DNA of 64,000 nucleotides from JAAYCI01 sp031551695. GTDB lineage: Bacteria; Bacillota; Clostridia; Oscillospirales; Ruminococcaceae. Location of the stretch: the NCBI GenBank assembly GCA_031551695.1, contig JAVBNG010000013.1, positions 26,630-90,629 of the forward strand, written 5' to 3'. Below, in pieces: positions 27,901 through 36,098 of the stretch. The notes beneath the pieces were generated by a model that had not been told where the DNA came from, did no database searches, and saw only the letters and a program-made list of their open reading frames with translations. Every line of letters begins with the position of its first letter. Positions within the stretch are counted from its first letter, which is position 1. Both the position numbers and the translations under genes were made by a program.

Positions 27901-30365
27901 TTGCTCAAAGCATCCGGCAAAAAGCCCGGGATGGTGATGGCGCCCGCGGTGACGGTGTTGCCCACCATGTTGCCGCCATAGCACTGGCGTTGGTACTCCA
28001 CGCCGCTTTTCATATATACTACATCATAAGTAATATTGTTCACGGCAATCCACCGGGCCGTCAGTGTCAGGTTGCCGGTGACAGGGAAGTTGAACACATA
28101 TTTGGTGGCGGAACCGGAAAGGTACCATCCGCCGAACACGTACCCGGCCTTTGTGGGGGCGGCAGGTTCCGTGAGGGTGGCAAGGGCCTGCACGGTTTGG
28201 GTGAAGTTCGCGCCGCCGTTGTCCGGCACGAAGGTGGCCGTGTAGGTGGGCTTGTCCCACCGGGCGTACAGAATCAGGTTGTAGGCGGGCATGGTTGCCC
28301 CTGTGAACACGAATTTCGACGCGTCATAGCCCTGGGGCGTGGTGTACCAGCCCGCGAAGGTGTAGCCCGCGGGCACGCTGGCCGGGCGGGAAGGCGTGTA
28401 GTTGTAGGCCGCGCCGCTGATGGAGGCCTGGTATAGGATGTTTGAAATGGTGCTGTCGATGGTGCCGCCGTTGTAGTAGGTGATTTTGTACTGGTTGCGG
28501 TTGTAATAGAACGTGGCGGTGTTGGGGTTGCCCGACGTGATATTCACCGTGCTTTGCTGCACGGTAAAGCCGTCGAAGGTTTTGGCGTTCCAGGTGTCGG
28601 TATCCCGGTCCACAGCCACCGTTTGGGTGTAGTTGGCCGTGTAGCCGGCGCCACTCACGTTTTGGAACATATAGTATACCGTGACATTGCGGGTGTTCCT
28701 GTCAAAGGTGGCCGTCAGGGGCGAGCCCGTCACCAGGTCCTCGTCCAGGAAATACTGGGTGGTCACGTACAAATCATTACTGCCCTGCCAGCCGGTGAAG
28801 TTGCCGTCGCTGCTTTGGCCGCTTTTCAGCGCGGGGTTTGCGGGCCATTTTGCGTTGATGGACGCACCGTACTTGGCCGTAAGCTGGTATGGGCTGGCGG
28901 TATAGGTGGTGCCGCCCGCGGTAACGGTGTATTTTGTGGCGTTGAACACAAAATTGAGCGTGTAGCTGCCCCGGTCATAGTACACGTTCAAAATGGTGGT
29001 GCCGTCGCCGTTTACAGAGGCGGGCTTTTCCGCGTTCGTCTTTGTGCTGTTCAGCGCAAAGCGGGCGGTGGGGATGGGGAATGTTACCCCCGGCGAAGCG
29101 GGCACGGCGGGCGCTGTGCCTGCCGTGGCGCTGGCGCTGGTGGTGCCAACATAGTCATAGCCGGTGCTGGCGATATTTTCCAGCCAGTACACCACCGTGT
29201 AGTTCACCGTGCCGGAAGTGGTCCACGTAGCAGTGAGGTTGATGTCGGCGGCGGGCATGGTCATGCCCACGGGCCAGTTGAACGTGCTGCCGCTTTGCTG
29301 CCAAACGCCAAAGGCGTAGCCCGGGCGGGTGGGGTTGGCGGGTTTTACAACCACCGCACCGTACAGCGCTGAGATGGGCGCGACAAAGCTGCCGCCGTTT
29401 GAATCAAAATAAACGGCATATTGGTTGCGCGTGTAAAACACGCGGATGACGGTGGTGCCGTCGGCCGCAATATGCGCCGTGGGCATGGCGGCGGGGGCGG
29501 TGAAGCCCGTATAGGCCTTTGACACCGCTGTTACCAGCGCGCCGGTGGTGCCGGTGAGGTTGTCTGTTGCGGCCAGCGTGAAGTTGGCCGGGTCCATCGG
29601 GTTTGCAGTGTTGGCCAGCGTCAAGTTTTGCTGGTAATGTTCCACCTTGTAGGGTGTGGCGGCGGCCGGTGTGTAAACAACGGTGAAAGTTTGGTTCGCC
29701 TGCACGTCCGTCAGGTTCAGCACTACGCTGGCCTGGTCCGGCGTGTAGCCAGGGATGATGGGCGTCACCACGGTCTGGCTCAGGCTGCCGCCCTCTTCCA
29801 CCGAGAAAATGGCGGGTTGGCGGGCAACGGTGCCGCCCGCAAACTCGTAATTGATGGTGACGGTGTAGCTGAGTAACTGGGCATACTGGGCGTAGATGTC
29901 CATATCGGCTGTGACGGCGCTGAAATCCGCACTCCAGCCGGTGAAACGCCATCCGGCGCGGCCGGGGTCCGGCGGGGCCACGGCGGCCTCACCCCCGGTG
30001 ATGGACTGGGGGCTGCCGAGGGCCGCGCCGTCCCAATCAAAAAAGCGCACGGTGTAAACGGCCTGGGGCTGGGCGGGCGCCGCGGGTTCAGTCGCGGCTT
30101 CAGGTGCGGCTTCAGGTGCGGCAGTGCCGCCGCTTTCCGTGCCGGGGATACCGTTATCCGCGGGGCCGGAGCTGCCGGTGCCGGGGTTTTCGCCGGTGCT
30201 GGAATCATTGCCGTTGTCTTCGGATGTGTCCTCCGGTGTGGAGGAACTGCTGCCGGACGGGTCGGCCGGGGTTTCGGCCATGGCGTTTAGCATGGGCGAA
30301 AGGGCCATGGAAAATACCAGTATGCCGGAAAAAATGGCAAGCAGCCATCGTTTGGGGGCTTTCAT
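24912..30365 (-). CDS. Large InlB/MucBP-repeat surface protein with C-terminal membrane helices
   Basis: 1,817 residues. AAAGGAG lies about 10 nt before the ATG. A signal peptide (1-30, ending NAMA) is followed by a Ser/Thr/Gly/Pro linker. Then come many InlB B-repeats (Y-x-V-x-F/Y-x-x-x-GG ... GY-x-F-x-GW-Y) mixed with MucBP-like units (YTVVYWLEN, YKVEHYQQNL). A long Ser-rich stalk begins near residue 1600. The C-terminus has about four hydrophobic helices (WALLNLIIALMGVALAVV, VVSIVLGVVLAVIFLL, WTILMAVLFVGQGAL) and ends KNAAAQ. There is no LPxTG-like motif, so anchoring is by membrane insertion. Probable adhesin or cell-surface stalk; the ligand is unknown. Confidence 0.9.
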   Translation of the reverse strand: MKAPKRWLLAIFSGILVFSMALSPMLNAMAETPADPSGSSSSTPEDTSEDNGNDSSTGENPGTGSSGPADNGIPGTESGGTAAPEAAPEAATEPAAPAQPQAVYTVRFFDWDGAALGSPQSITGGEAAVAPPDPGRAGWRFTGWSADFSAVTADMDIYAQYAQLLSYTVTINYEFAGGTVARQPAIFSVEEGGSLSQTVVTPIIPGYTPDQASVVLNLTDVQANQTFTVVYTPAAATPYKVEHYQQNLTLANTANPMDPANFTLAATDNLTGTTGALVTAVSKAYTGFTAPAAMPTAHIAADGTTVIRVFYTRNQYAVYFDSNGGSFVAPISALYGAVVVKPANPTRPGYAFGVWQQSGSTFNWPVGMTMPAADINLTATWTTSGTVNYTVVYWLENIASTGYDYVGTTSASATAGTAPAVPASPGVTFPIPTARFALNSTKTNAEKPASVNGDGTTILNVYYDRGSYTLNFVFNATKYTVTAGGTTYTASPYQLTAKYGASINAKWPANPALKSGQSSDGNFTGWQGSNDLYVTTQYFLDEDLVTGSPLTATFDRNTRNVTVYYMFQNVSGAGYTANYTQTVAVDRDTDTWNAKTFDGFTVQQSTVNITSGNPNTATFYYNRNQYKITYYNGGTIDSTISNILYQASISGAAYNYTPSRPASVPAGYTFAGWYTTPQGYDASKFVFTGATMPAYNLILYARWDKPTYTATFVPDNGGANFTQTVQALATLTEPAAPTKAGYVFGGWYLSGSATKYVFNFPVTGNLTLTARWIAVNNITYDVVYMKSGVEYQRQCYGGNMVGNTVTAGAITIPGFLPDALSKSLVLAASGNVIVFNYSPFTSVGYTVRYRLASDASVVLSPDKTAGTAQASITENYVNVPGYYPDYYQQTLQLTPNAANNVITFLYTPNAPVNYTVITLLERLDGGYDTTSETKQAPAGSTVTETPPPYTGFTYQASLSTNGRVVASNGSTVIRLYYTRNQFTVTFTAQGNGSLTGQTTFSGIKYGTPFATAVTEPVKVAQPGYMFDHWQPALPAPGDTVTSNATYTAVFVKDDSQWAVISFDANGGEGAMADTAELLIGSTFTLPANTFIYEHFDYTNWNTADDGSGYAYGDEETITVTGSMTLFAQWSAEDTWGIIYLPCAGTGGPVVDDTRYYTGEEVTVKANLYVRPGYLFDHWVEQGTSDTFTPGGTFEIDHDMILKAVWTYDPLQWVTIHYDKNNTAATGTMADETVLLNAAHSLMPNAFALTNNSFGGWMLSAGAAVTYTDGESITPTAGGTLNLFAKWNGNPQYTVTYHANDGTAATVADGPAYAGTVLTVFPADTFTYEHNDFARWNTQADGLGTTYPPGGSLTLAGNVDLYARWHAREAYTITYKDGIPGSTNETIEVQYADADGFLDLTVGANPFMRPGYQFVDWLAFIGIVSANTQHAQPGAVIHDLYDDITFTAQWETRPYTITYDLDGGTVNGVNPTQYTVETPTFTLVNPTKPGYTFTGWTGTDLENATVDVTISQGARGSRSYTAHWVRDDSRWVRILFVNSDTTQGAITGTLQFEGVKGQPTAGVALPAATALAGFHLSHWSAPVPDNYPEADLTITVFWTSDTSSSSSSTPSSSSAPSSSSRVSSSGSSSSSSRSSSSNSQSSSSSSGGGSDSSSAAQSSSPSASVAQVSASTVSSSRSTSAISSSATNSPLAAGSGSTNSGTGGSAVAAATPSQALPTWALLNLIIALMGVALAVVLALGAFTRRARQAGGSGGNLALRVVSIVLGVVLAVIFLLTQNLTGQMIVADMWTILMAVLFVGQGALSVWLWRQLGKNAAAQ

Positions 30366-30426
30366 CAGTCGTGTCTCCTTTGTTCAGCCGCCACCGGAGG
30401 CGGCAAAATGCACAGTAAGTAGCACT

Positions 30427-30458
30427 ATTGTATGAAGCAAGGGAGACAAAAAATGTCT
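30427..30458 (-). promoter_or_regulatory. Promoter with dyad upstream of the surface-protein gene
   Basis: On the minus strand a TACAAT -10 (30432-30427) has no good -35. Instead a perfect dyad AGACA-N5-TGTCT (30444-30458) occupies that position, suggesting a regulator site. The leader also contains a GCCGCC/GGCGGC hairpin before the ribosome site. Confidence 0.4.
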
Positions 30459-30677
30459 AATTCACGCCAAAAGGAAAACTTCACGCTTGCTGCAAGCGGC
30501 GGCGGAAATAACGGATGCGCACGGGGTGTCTTGGTTTTGCGCCATTTCTTGGGGGGTGGGATATTGACAACAAGCCATACTTTAGAAAATAAAGTTCAGT
30601 GCCTTGAAACTACGGGGAACGCAGGCAAAGGCGTGTGCCGGAAAAATGCTGGACGCAGACTGGCGTTTGGGGCTGTA

Positions 30678-30720
30678 GATCTCCGGACGTTGGTAAAGGT
30701 ACCGGGCCCTGCGGAAGGGT
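30678..30720 (+). ncRNA. Putative structured RNA motif, copy 1
   Basis: About 43 nt match a segment at 52274-52317. The middle 14 bases TTGGTAAAGGTACC are identical and most other differences are transitions. The core can fold as UUGGUA-AAGG-UACCRR; here the last two pairs are G-U, whereas the other copy has A-U. It lies about 70 bp before the promoter of the catabolic island, in a 560-bp stretch without a convincing gene. It matches no riboswitch class I recognise. Confidence 0.35.
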
Positions 30721-30786
30721 GCGCCAGGGTAACTTCGCGCCAAGAATTGAAGCATATCATTACACTGCCCAATATTTGCATACACA

Positions 30787-30832
30787 TTGACAAAGTAATA
30801 TTTACATGTATAATATTAATTAACTTAATTAT
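30787..30832 (+). promoter_or_regulatory. Consensus promoter with TAATTAA-C-TTAATTA operator
   Basis: TTGACA (30787-30792), 16 bp, TATAAT (30809-30814): both boxes are perfect. Directly after the -10 is the perfect palindrome TAATTAA-C-TTAATTA (30817-30831), positioned to block transcription. Related TTAATTAA words lie next to the promoters at 40.6 and 43.1 kb, so this is probably the operator of the ROK repressor in the same island. Confidence 0.75.
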
Positions 30833-30921
30833 AGATTGTGAGTGTGCGATTTCCTTTCTGTAAGATGCGGCTGTAAACAAGCGGATTTGTTAAAAACCAA
30901 CGATATTAAGGAGTGAAAATC

Positions 30922-32199
30922 TTGAAACCACCTAAAATTGTATTCATCGGAGCGGGCAGCCTTTCATTTGGAATACCAACTTTTCGCGACATTTTTACTG
31001 AAAAATTGCTTGCCGGCGCAACCCTGAGCCTGGTGGATGTGGACCAGGACAACCTGGACCTGATGTATGGGCTGGCGGTGGAAATGAACAAAGTGAGTGG
31101 GCTGGGGCTGAAAATTGAAAAAACCACGGAGCGCCGGGAAGCGCTGGTGGGAGCCAATTTTGTTATCAACAGCCTTGCGATTGAACGGTGCGATTTATGG
31201 CGGCAGGATTTCAATGTGCCTAAAAAGCACGGCGTCCGCCACTGTTTGGGCGAGAATGGTGGCCCCGGCGCGCTGTTTTTTACCATGCGTACTATCCCTG
31301 CCATTATGGATATTGTTCGTGATATGGAAGATATCTGCCCGGATGCCTGGTTCTTAAACTTCTCGAACCCTGAAACCAGAATTATCCTTGCGGTGAGCCT
31401 GCATTCCAAAATCAAGTGCATTGGTTTGTGCCATGGCCTGCTTCACATGACACGTAAGGATGTGGCGCAGGTTTTGGAAAGAGAGATAGAATCCATCGAT
31501 TTGGTGGCGGCGGGGATGAACCATTTCCAGTGGCTATTGGAGATCCGGGATAAAAGCACCGGGGAGGATTTGTACCCGGAATTCAGAGAGAAAGAAAAGA
31601 CGTATGACCCGTCCTTCCTGCCCTATTCCAGAAAAATATTCCACAAATTCGGCCTGTTTCCCACTTGCTCGGATGACCATTTGGGCGAATACCAGGCCTA
31701 TGGATATGAAGCCGGCGAAGAAGGCTATGATTTTGATGCCAACGAAGCCCGCAGGGCCAACATGAAAAAGGAAGTTGCCGAGGTGCTGGCCGGTGAGCGG
31801 GATGTGCGGGAATGGCTTGAACCTTCGGGCGAACTGGCCATCGAAGTGATTACGGCGGTACATTTTAATATCAGGAAAAATATTCCGTCCGCCATCGTGT
31901 ATAACAATGGTGCAATCCCCGGGCTTCCCCATGACATAGCGGTAGAAATACCCGTTGTGGCAGACGCTTCCGGTATTCGCAAGGTTATGATGGAAGATTT
32001 GCCGGAAGGTGTGGTTGGGCTGCTGCAAATGCAGGTATCGGCCCAGAGGTTGTCGGTACACGCCGCCATAAACGGCAGCAAGGAATTGGCGCTTCAAGCG
32101 CTGCTGTGTGACCCGGTCATCAACAGCACAACTGCCGCTGAAAAAATAGTGGATGAATTGTATTCAATAAACAGTAAATACATACGCAAGTGCAAATAA
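30922..32199 (+). CDS. GH4-family glycosidase (alpha-glucuronidase/galacturonidase-like)
   Basis: 425 residues from a TTG at 30922, which has AAGGAG 8 nt upstream; the GTG at 30913 overlaps that site and is unlikely. GH4 enzymes use NAD+ and a divalent metal and cleave by oxidation at C3. Motifs: Rossmann start FIGAGSLSFG, FSNP with N149, the metal motif C170-H171-G172, and GMNH with H201. In this family CHS is typical of alpha-galactosidases, whereas CHG occurs in alpha-glucosidases and alpha-glucuronidases, so a uronic-acid glycoside is plausible given the sugar-acid enzymes downstream. It is the first gene of the catabolic island. Confidence 0.88.
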   Translation: MKPPKIVFIGAGSLSFGIPTFRDIFTEKLLAGATLSLVDVDQDNLDLMYGLAVEMNKVSGLGLKIEKTTERREALVGANFVINSLAIERCDLWRQDFNVPKKHGVRHCLGENGGPGALFFTMRTIPAIMDIVRDMEDICPDAWFLNFSNPETRIILAVSLHSKIKCIGLCHGLLHMTRKDVAQVLEREIESIDLVAAGMNHFQWLLEIRDKSTGEDLYPEFREKEKTYDPSFLPYSRKIFHKFGLFPTCSDDHLGEYQAYGYEAGEEGYDFDANEARRANMKKEVAEVLAGERDVREWLEPSGELAIEVITAVHFNIRKNIPSAIVYNNGAIPGLPHDIAVEIPVVADASGIRKVMMEDLPEGVVGLLQMQVSAQRLSVHAAINGSKELALQALLCDPVINSTTAAEKIVDELYSINSKYIRKCK

Positions 32200-32323
32200 G
32201 CAAAGAGTAAATGATGGTTGTTTTTGTGGCGCATTGGGCTGAAGTGTTTGTCAAGGGGCTGTTTTGCCGCAGAAACCACTTTAAGAACGTGGAAATAACG
32301 CTGTGTAACAAAATGAGGATAGC

Positions 32324-33019
32324 ATGGTAACTATACAATTTGAATCCGATGAGAAGATGGCAGCGTGCATCGCTGACGAAATTTTTGCGGTGGTTGCCAA
32401 AAAACCACACGCACTGCTTTGCCTTGCGGCGGGGCACTCTTCCCTGGGTGTATTTGGTAAGATAATCGCGAACAAGGAAGTTGATTTTTCAAAGGTTCGG
32501 TTTATTGCCATGGACGAGTGGGCCGGCATGGATGAAGCTGACGAAGGCAGCTGTTCTGAATTTCTGGTGAAAAACTTTTTGCGTCCCATGAACTTCACAG
32601 CGGACAGGTATACGCTGTTTAATGGCAGGGCAAATGACCTGGAAGAGGAATGCAGGCGGGTTGAGGACAAACTGCTGGAATGGGGCGGCATCGACTACAT
32701 TTTGCTTGGGATCGGGATGAACGGCCACCTCGCATTAAACGAGCCGGGCTGCAACATGGAATCCCGCAGCCATGTTGCAAAGCTGGATCGTACCACAAAA
32801 ACAGTTGCCCAGAAATATTTCGCATCCCACAAAGACCTTGAAGAAGGCGTTACAATAGGCTTAAAAACAATTCTTGACGCAAAGAACATTGTTTTGGTGG
32901 TGTCGGGTGAACACAAAAAGGCGATTTTTGATAAGCTGATACAAAGTGCAACAAGCAATGAACTGCCTGCGACAGCGCTGAAAACGGTGAATAACAGCAA
33001 GGTTTACTATTGCCTGTAA
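32324..33019 (+). CDS. Glucosamine/galactosamine-6-phosphate isomerase-like protein (AgaI/NagB family)
   Basis: 231 residues, with GAGGA before the ATG. The NagB fold motifs are present: AAGHSS phosphate loop, the D64-E65 pair in MDEWAG, and GIGMNGHLALNEPG with H135 and E140. The NagB catalytic Asp position (DGH) is Asn133 here, a pattern I recall from the AgaI/YieK branch of galactosamine-6-phosphate isomerases. The C-terminal KVYYCL lacks the longer NagB lid. In this island, which has no PTS, the real substrate may be another sugar phosphate. Confidence 0.8.
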   Translation: MVTIQFESDEKMAACIADEIFAVVAKKPHALLCLAAGHSSLGVFGKIIANKEVDFSKVRFIAMDEWAGMDEADEGSCSEFLVKNFLRPMNFTADRYTLFNGRANDLEEECRRVEDKLLEWGGIDYILLGIGMNGHLALNEPGCNMESRSHVAKLDRTTKTVAQKYFASHKDLEEGVTIGLKTILDAKNIVLVVSGEHKKAIFDKLIQSATSNELPATALKTVNNSKVYYCL

Positions 33020-33057
33020 TCAGGGCTTCTATTGCGAGACATAAGGAGGGGAAACAT

Positions 33058-33498
33058 TTGGATGAGATACGCCGGCTTTTGGAAGAGCTTGGTGTTCCTG
33101 ATGAACAAAAACTGAACGAACTGATCGACTACTGCAACACGCGCGTGTATGAAGACGAAGGCATCCCCACTTTCATGGGGCTGGACGACCTTGTGAACAC
33201 GGGGGATCCCGTATACACCCCCGCAAAGCAAGACCAGAACAGCGGGGCCCTGCTGGGCGTGACGGGCATGCTGCTGACCGAGCGGTACAACCGCCGCCCA
33301 CCCAAAGAGGCGGAAGACGAGGCCTCGCGCAGCGACACCAGCGCGCTGCCCGTGGCGTTTGCGATAAGCGCGCTCTCCGAGCTTTTCTTCCGTTTCGAAA
33401 CGGAAGAAGATGGCAAAACGGCTGTTTACCCCTATGGTGATGCCGTGGGCGTTTTCAAAAACGGGGAGGAGGATGGCGATGGAAAAGTCGGTGGTTGA
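33058..33498 (+). CDS. Unknown 146-residue protein
   Basis: The start is inferred as a TTG at 33058, preceded by AAGGAGG with 8 nt spacing; an upstream TTG overlaps the previous gene and has no site. The N-terminus is helical and charged (MDEIRRLLEELGVPDEQKLNEL would be a helix pair). The middle is Gly/Thr-rich and the C-terminus acidic. I recognise no family or catalytic motif. The 3' end overlaps the next gene by 20 bp. It lies inside the island operon, so a role with the same substrate is likely. Confidence 0.65.
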   Translation: MDEIRRLLEELGVPDEQKLNELIDYCNTRVYEDEGIPTFMGLDDLVNTGDPVYTPAKQDQNSGALLGVTGMLLTERYNRRPPKEAEDEASRSDTSALPVAFAISALSELFFRFETEEDGKTAVYPYGDAVGVFKNGEEDGDGKVGG

Positions 33499-34198
33499 TT
33501 TTCTTGGCACCCTTGCCAGAGACAAGCAGACCCTGGAAATGTTCCGCTATCTGGTCAATAATGCCACCATACGGGTAGTAAGTTATCACAATACAAAGGT
33601 GAGCGACATTCCCCGCTTTGAAAAGGAAATTGCATATTTTGCCAAGCATTTTTCTCCCGTTACCCTGGCGGACCTTGACAGGTTTTTTGAAACAAGAAAA
33701 TGGCACAAAGAAAAGCCGGGGCTTATTCCGGAAATCTTTGAGGGGTACCGCACGCATTATGATGTGATAACCCCCATATTGGAAAAGTATGGGCTCACCG
33801 GCTGGTACTATATCCCGTCCCTGTTTATGGATGTGCCGGCAGAGGAGCAAGAGGCCTTTTGCAAGGCCAACACGCTGCGGGAGAAAGTGCATGGCACCTA
33901 CCCGGACGACCGTATTTCCCTAACCTGGGATGAAGTGCGCGCATTGGCGGCAAAACATGAAATTTGCTGCCATAGCGGAACACACTTCCGCATTTTAAGG
34001 GATACCCCGCAGGAAGATATGCAGCGGGAGATCGTTTTTGCAAAACAGCACCTTGAAGAGAAAATTGATCGCCCGGTAGATGTGTTTGCCTGGATGGGCG
34101 GCCGGGAGTACAGCTACAATGAGCCTGCGCAGGCATATTTGCACCAGGCGGGTTACCGCTATGTAGTCAGTAACATGAAGATAGAAAAAATCGGGTGA
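33479..34198 (+). CDS. NodB-like polysaccharide deacetylase homolog with altered active site
   Basis: 239 residues from the ATG at 33479, with GGAGG 6 nt upstream. The NodB order is visible: VVSYHNT (H37), then IFEGYRTHYDVITPILEKYG where a canonical enzyme has FDDGY, then CCHSGTHFRI with zinc ligands H165 and H169. The metal/catalytic Asp pair is replaced by a single Glu (E88) and one residue is lost. It may be inactive as a deacetylase or act on another small substrate. No signal peptide, so cytoplasmic. The stop overlaps the next start as GTGA. Confidence 0.78.
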   Translation: MEKSVVDFLGTLARDKQTLEMFRYLVNNATIRVVSYHNTKVSDIPRFEKEIAYFAKHFSPVTLADLDRFFETRKWHKEKPGLIPEIFEGYRTHYDVITPILEKYGLTGWYYIPSLFMDVPAEEQEAFCKANTLREKVHGTYPDDRISLTWDEVRALAAKHEICCHSGTHFRILRDTPQEDMQREIVFAKQHLEEKIDRPVDVFAWMGGREYSYNEPAQAYLHQAGYRYVVSNMKIEKIG

Positions 34199-35094
34199 AA
34201 GCATTGAAGCAGAAAATGAAAGCCGCAATTGTTGGGCCGGGGAATATTGGCATTGACCTGATGGAGAAGATAAGAACCCGTGCCGAATATGTTGAGCTGG
34301 CGATGATGGTGGGGATCGACCGCGATTCCCGTGGCATACAATTGGCGCAACAATACGGCTACCCGGTTGAGTGCGACGGGCTTAAGCCGCTTTTGGATGA
34401 CGAGGATATCCGCATAGTGTTTGAATGCACAAGCGCCGACCAGCACCTGAAGAATGCCCCCCTATACCGAAAGGCCGGTAAACAAGCCTTTGATTTGACG
34501 CCTGCTGCCGTGGGGCCCTATGTGGTGCCGGTCATCAACCTGGAAGAACACATGGACGCACCCAACCTGAACCTGGTTACATGCGGGGGGCAGGCTACTG
34601 CACCCATTGTGTATGCTGTGAGCCGGGTACAGCCGGTTGCCTATGCCGAGATAGTCTCCACGATTGCCAGTAAAAGCGCCGGGCCGGGAACACGGGCCAA
34701 TATCGACGAATTTACACAGACCACCGCCAAAGCATTACGTGAACTGGGCGGAGCCAAAGACTCTAAGGCCCTGATTATTCTGAACCCGGCAGACCCTCCC
34801 TTGATGATGCGCAACACCATTTATTGCCGCACGGAATCTTCCCCTGATTTGGAAAAAATCACAGATTCCGTTGAGGCGATCGTGCGGGAGCTGCAGGGCT
34901 ATGTGCCGGGGTACCGGCTGATTATGGCACCCCAGTACGACAGTGCGAAACAATGCGTGGTAACCATGATTTCTGTGGAAGGAAGCGGTGATTACCTGCC
35001 TCCTTATGCCGGAAATCTGGATATTATCACGTGTGCCGCGGTGTCAATGGCGGACCGGTCGGCTAAGAGGATGCTGGGGAGGATCAAAACGTGA
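34195..35094 (+). CDS. mhpF: Acylating acetaldehyde dehydrogenase family (MhpF/BphJ)
   Basis: 299 residues. It oxidises a short aldehyde with NAD+ and CoA to an acyl-CoA. Motifs: Rossmann GPGNIG, LTPAAVGPYVVPVINLEEH, catalytic C130 in VTCGGQATAP, SIASKSAGPGTRANIDEFT, LNPADPPLMMRNT and YVPGYRL; these follow E. coli MhpF closely. The GTG at 34195 overlaps the upstream stop (GTGA); an ATG at 34216 is an alternative. It overlaps the aldolase gene in the same way. In known systems the two proteins form a channeling complex. No aromatic meta-cleavage genes are near, so the aldehyde probably comes from a sugar acid. Confidence 0.93.
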   Translation: MKALKQKMKAAIVGPGNIGIDLMEKIRTRAEYVELAMMVGIDRDSRGIQLAQQYGYPVECDGLKPLLDDEDIRIVFECTSADQHLKNAPLYRKAGKQAFDLTPAAVGPYVVPVINLEEHMDAPNLNLVTCGGQATAPIVYAVSRVQPVAYAEIVSTIASKSAGPGTRANIDEFTQTTAKALRELGGAKDSKALIILNPADPPLMMRNTIYCRTESSPDLEKITDSVEAIVRELQGYVPGYRLIMAPQYDSAKQCVVTMISVEGSGDYLPPYAGNLDIITCAAVSMADRSAKRMLGRIKT

Positions 35095-36095
35095 GGAAGA
35101 TATCGATTATCGACACGACCCTTCGGGATGGCAGCCACGCAGTGGCCCACATCTTTACACCGCAGCAGGTGGGGGATGTCGTATCAGCCCTTTCGGCCGC
35201 CGGATGCAGGAAAATTGAAGTGGGGCACGGTGATGGGTTATCCGGCTCTTCCATTCAATACGGCCCTTTGCTGTACGATGAGCGGGATATTATAAAAGCC
35301 GCAGTGGAAAACGCAAACGGCGCAGCAATCGGTGTTCTGCTCATTCCCGGTATCGGCACTATTCAAAAGCTGGATGCCGCCCGGGGCTGGGGCGTTGGCA
35401 GTGTACGCGTGGCTACTCATGTGACAGAGGCGGATACCGGGGCGGAGCATATCCGGCATGCAAAAAAAAGTGGAATGGAAGCCATTGGGTTTTTGATGAT
35501 GAGCCATATGTCCGAGGCGGAAGATATTCTGGCACAAGCCAGGCAGTTTGCATCCTATGGCGCAGACGCCGTTTATCTTGCGGATTCCGCCGGCGCCATG
35601 CTTCCTGATGATGTCAGGCGGAGGGTCAGTGCGCTCAAGGACCATCTTGACTTGCCGGTGGGGTTCCACGCCCACAATAACCTGGGGCTTGCCATCGGGA
35701 ATTCCCTGGCAGCTATTGCGGAAGGAGCCGACTACATAGACGCGACCCTGCGGGGCCTGGGTGCGGGAGCGGGCAACGCAGCCCACGAAGTGTTAGCCGC
35801 CGCGCTACAGAAAAGCGGAGTAGAAACCGGGGAAGACCTGTATGGCATCATGGATGCCGCCGAGGAGAACATTGCCCCGCTGCACGTTGATATGATTATT
35901 GATAAATTTGCTTTGTCCCTTGGGTACGCGGGGGTGTATTCCAGCTTTTATTTGCACGCCAAAAAAGCAGCAGAGCAGTACGGGCTTGATGCACGCGATA
36001 TCCTGATGGAGCTGGGACGGCTTAAAACAGTGGGCGGCCAGGAGGACATGATACTGGATGTTGCTTACAATATGGTTTTGGAAAAGGGGAAATAG
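35091..36095 (+). CDS. mhpE: 4-hydroxy-2-oxovalerate aldolase family (MhpE/BphI)
   Basis: 334 residues, GTG start with GGGGAGGA 7 nt upstream. It is a class II HMGL-like aldolase that splits 4-hydroxy-2-oxo acids into pyruvate and an aldehyde. Motifs: TTLRDGSHA with R12, metal ligand D13 and H16, VGHGDGL, the metal histidines in GFHAHNN, and ATLRGLGAGAGNA. The C-terminal part carries the dehydrogenase-binding region (DMIIDKFALSLGYAGVYSSF). A 2-keto-3-deoxy sugar acid is chemically a 4-hydroxy-2-oxo acid, so it fits downstream of the dehydratase encoded next. The specific substrate is inferred. Confidence 0.93.
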   Translation: MRKISIIDTTLRDGSHAVAHIFTPQQVGDVVSALSAAGCRKIEVGHGDGLSGSSIQYGPLLYDERDIIKAAVENANGAAIGVLLIPGIGTIQKLDAARGWGVGSVRVATHVTEADTGAEHIRHAKKSGMEAIGFLMMSHMSEAEDILAQARQFASYGADAVYLADSAGAMLPDDVRRRVSALKDHLDLPVGFHAHNNLGLAIGNSLAAIAEGADYIDATLRGLGAGAGNAAHEVLAAALQKSGVETGEDLYGIMDAAEENIAPLHVDMIIDKFALSLGYAGVYSSFYLHAKKAAEQYGLDARDILMELGRLKTVGGQEDMILDVAYNMVLEKGK

Positions 36096-36098
36096 CCT

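Noticed and set aside
30432..30863. 143-codon plus-strand frame before the island
   Set aside because: No ribosome site, low-complexity translation, and it runs through the RNA-like motif and the consensus promoter.
34195..36095. Aromatic meta-cleavage pathway
   Set aside because: MhpE/MhpF are present but no ring-cleavage dioxygenase, hydrolase or 2-oxopent-4-enoate hydratase is nearby; the neighbours are sugar enzymes.
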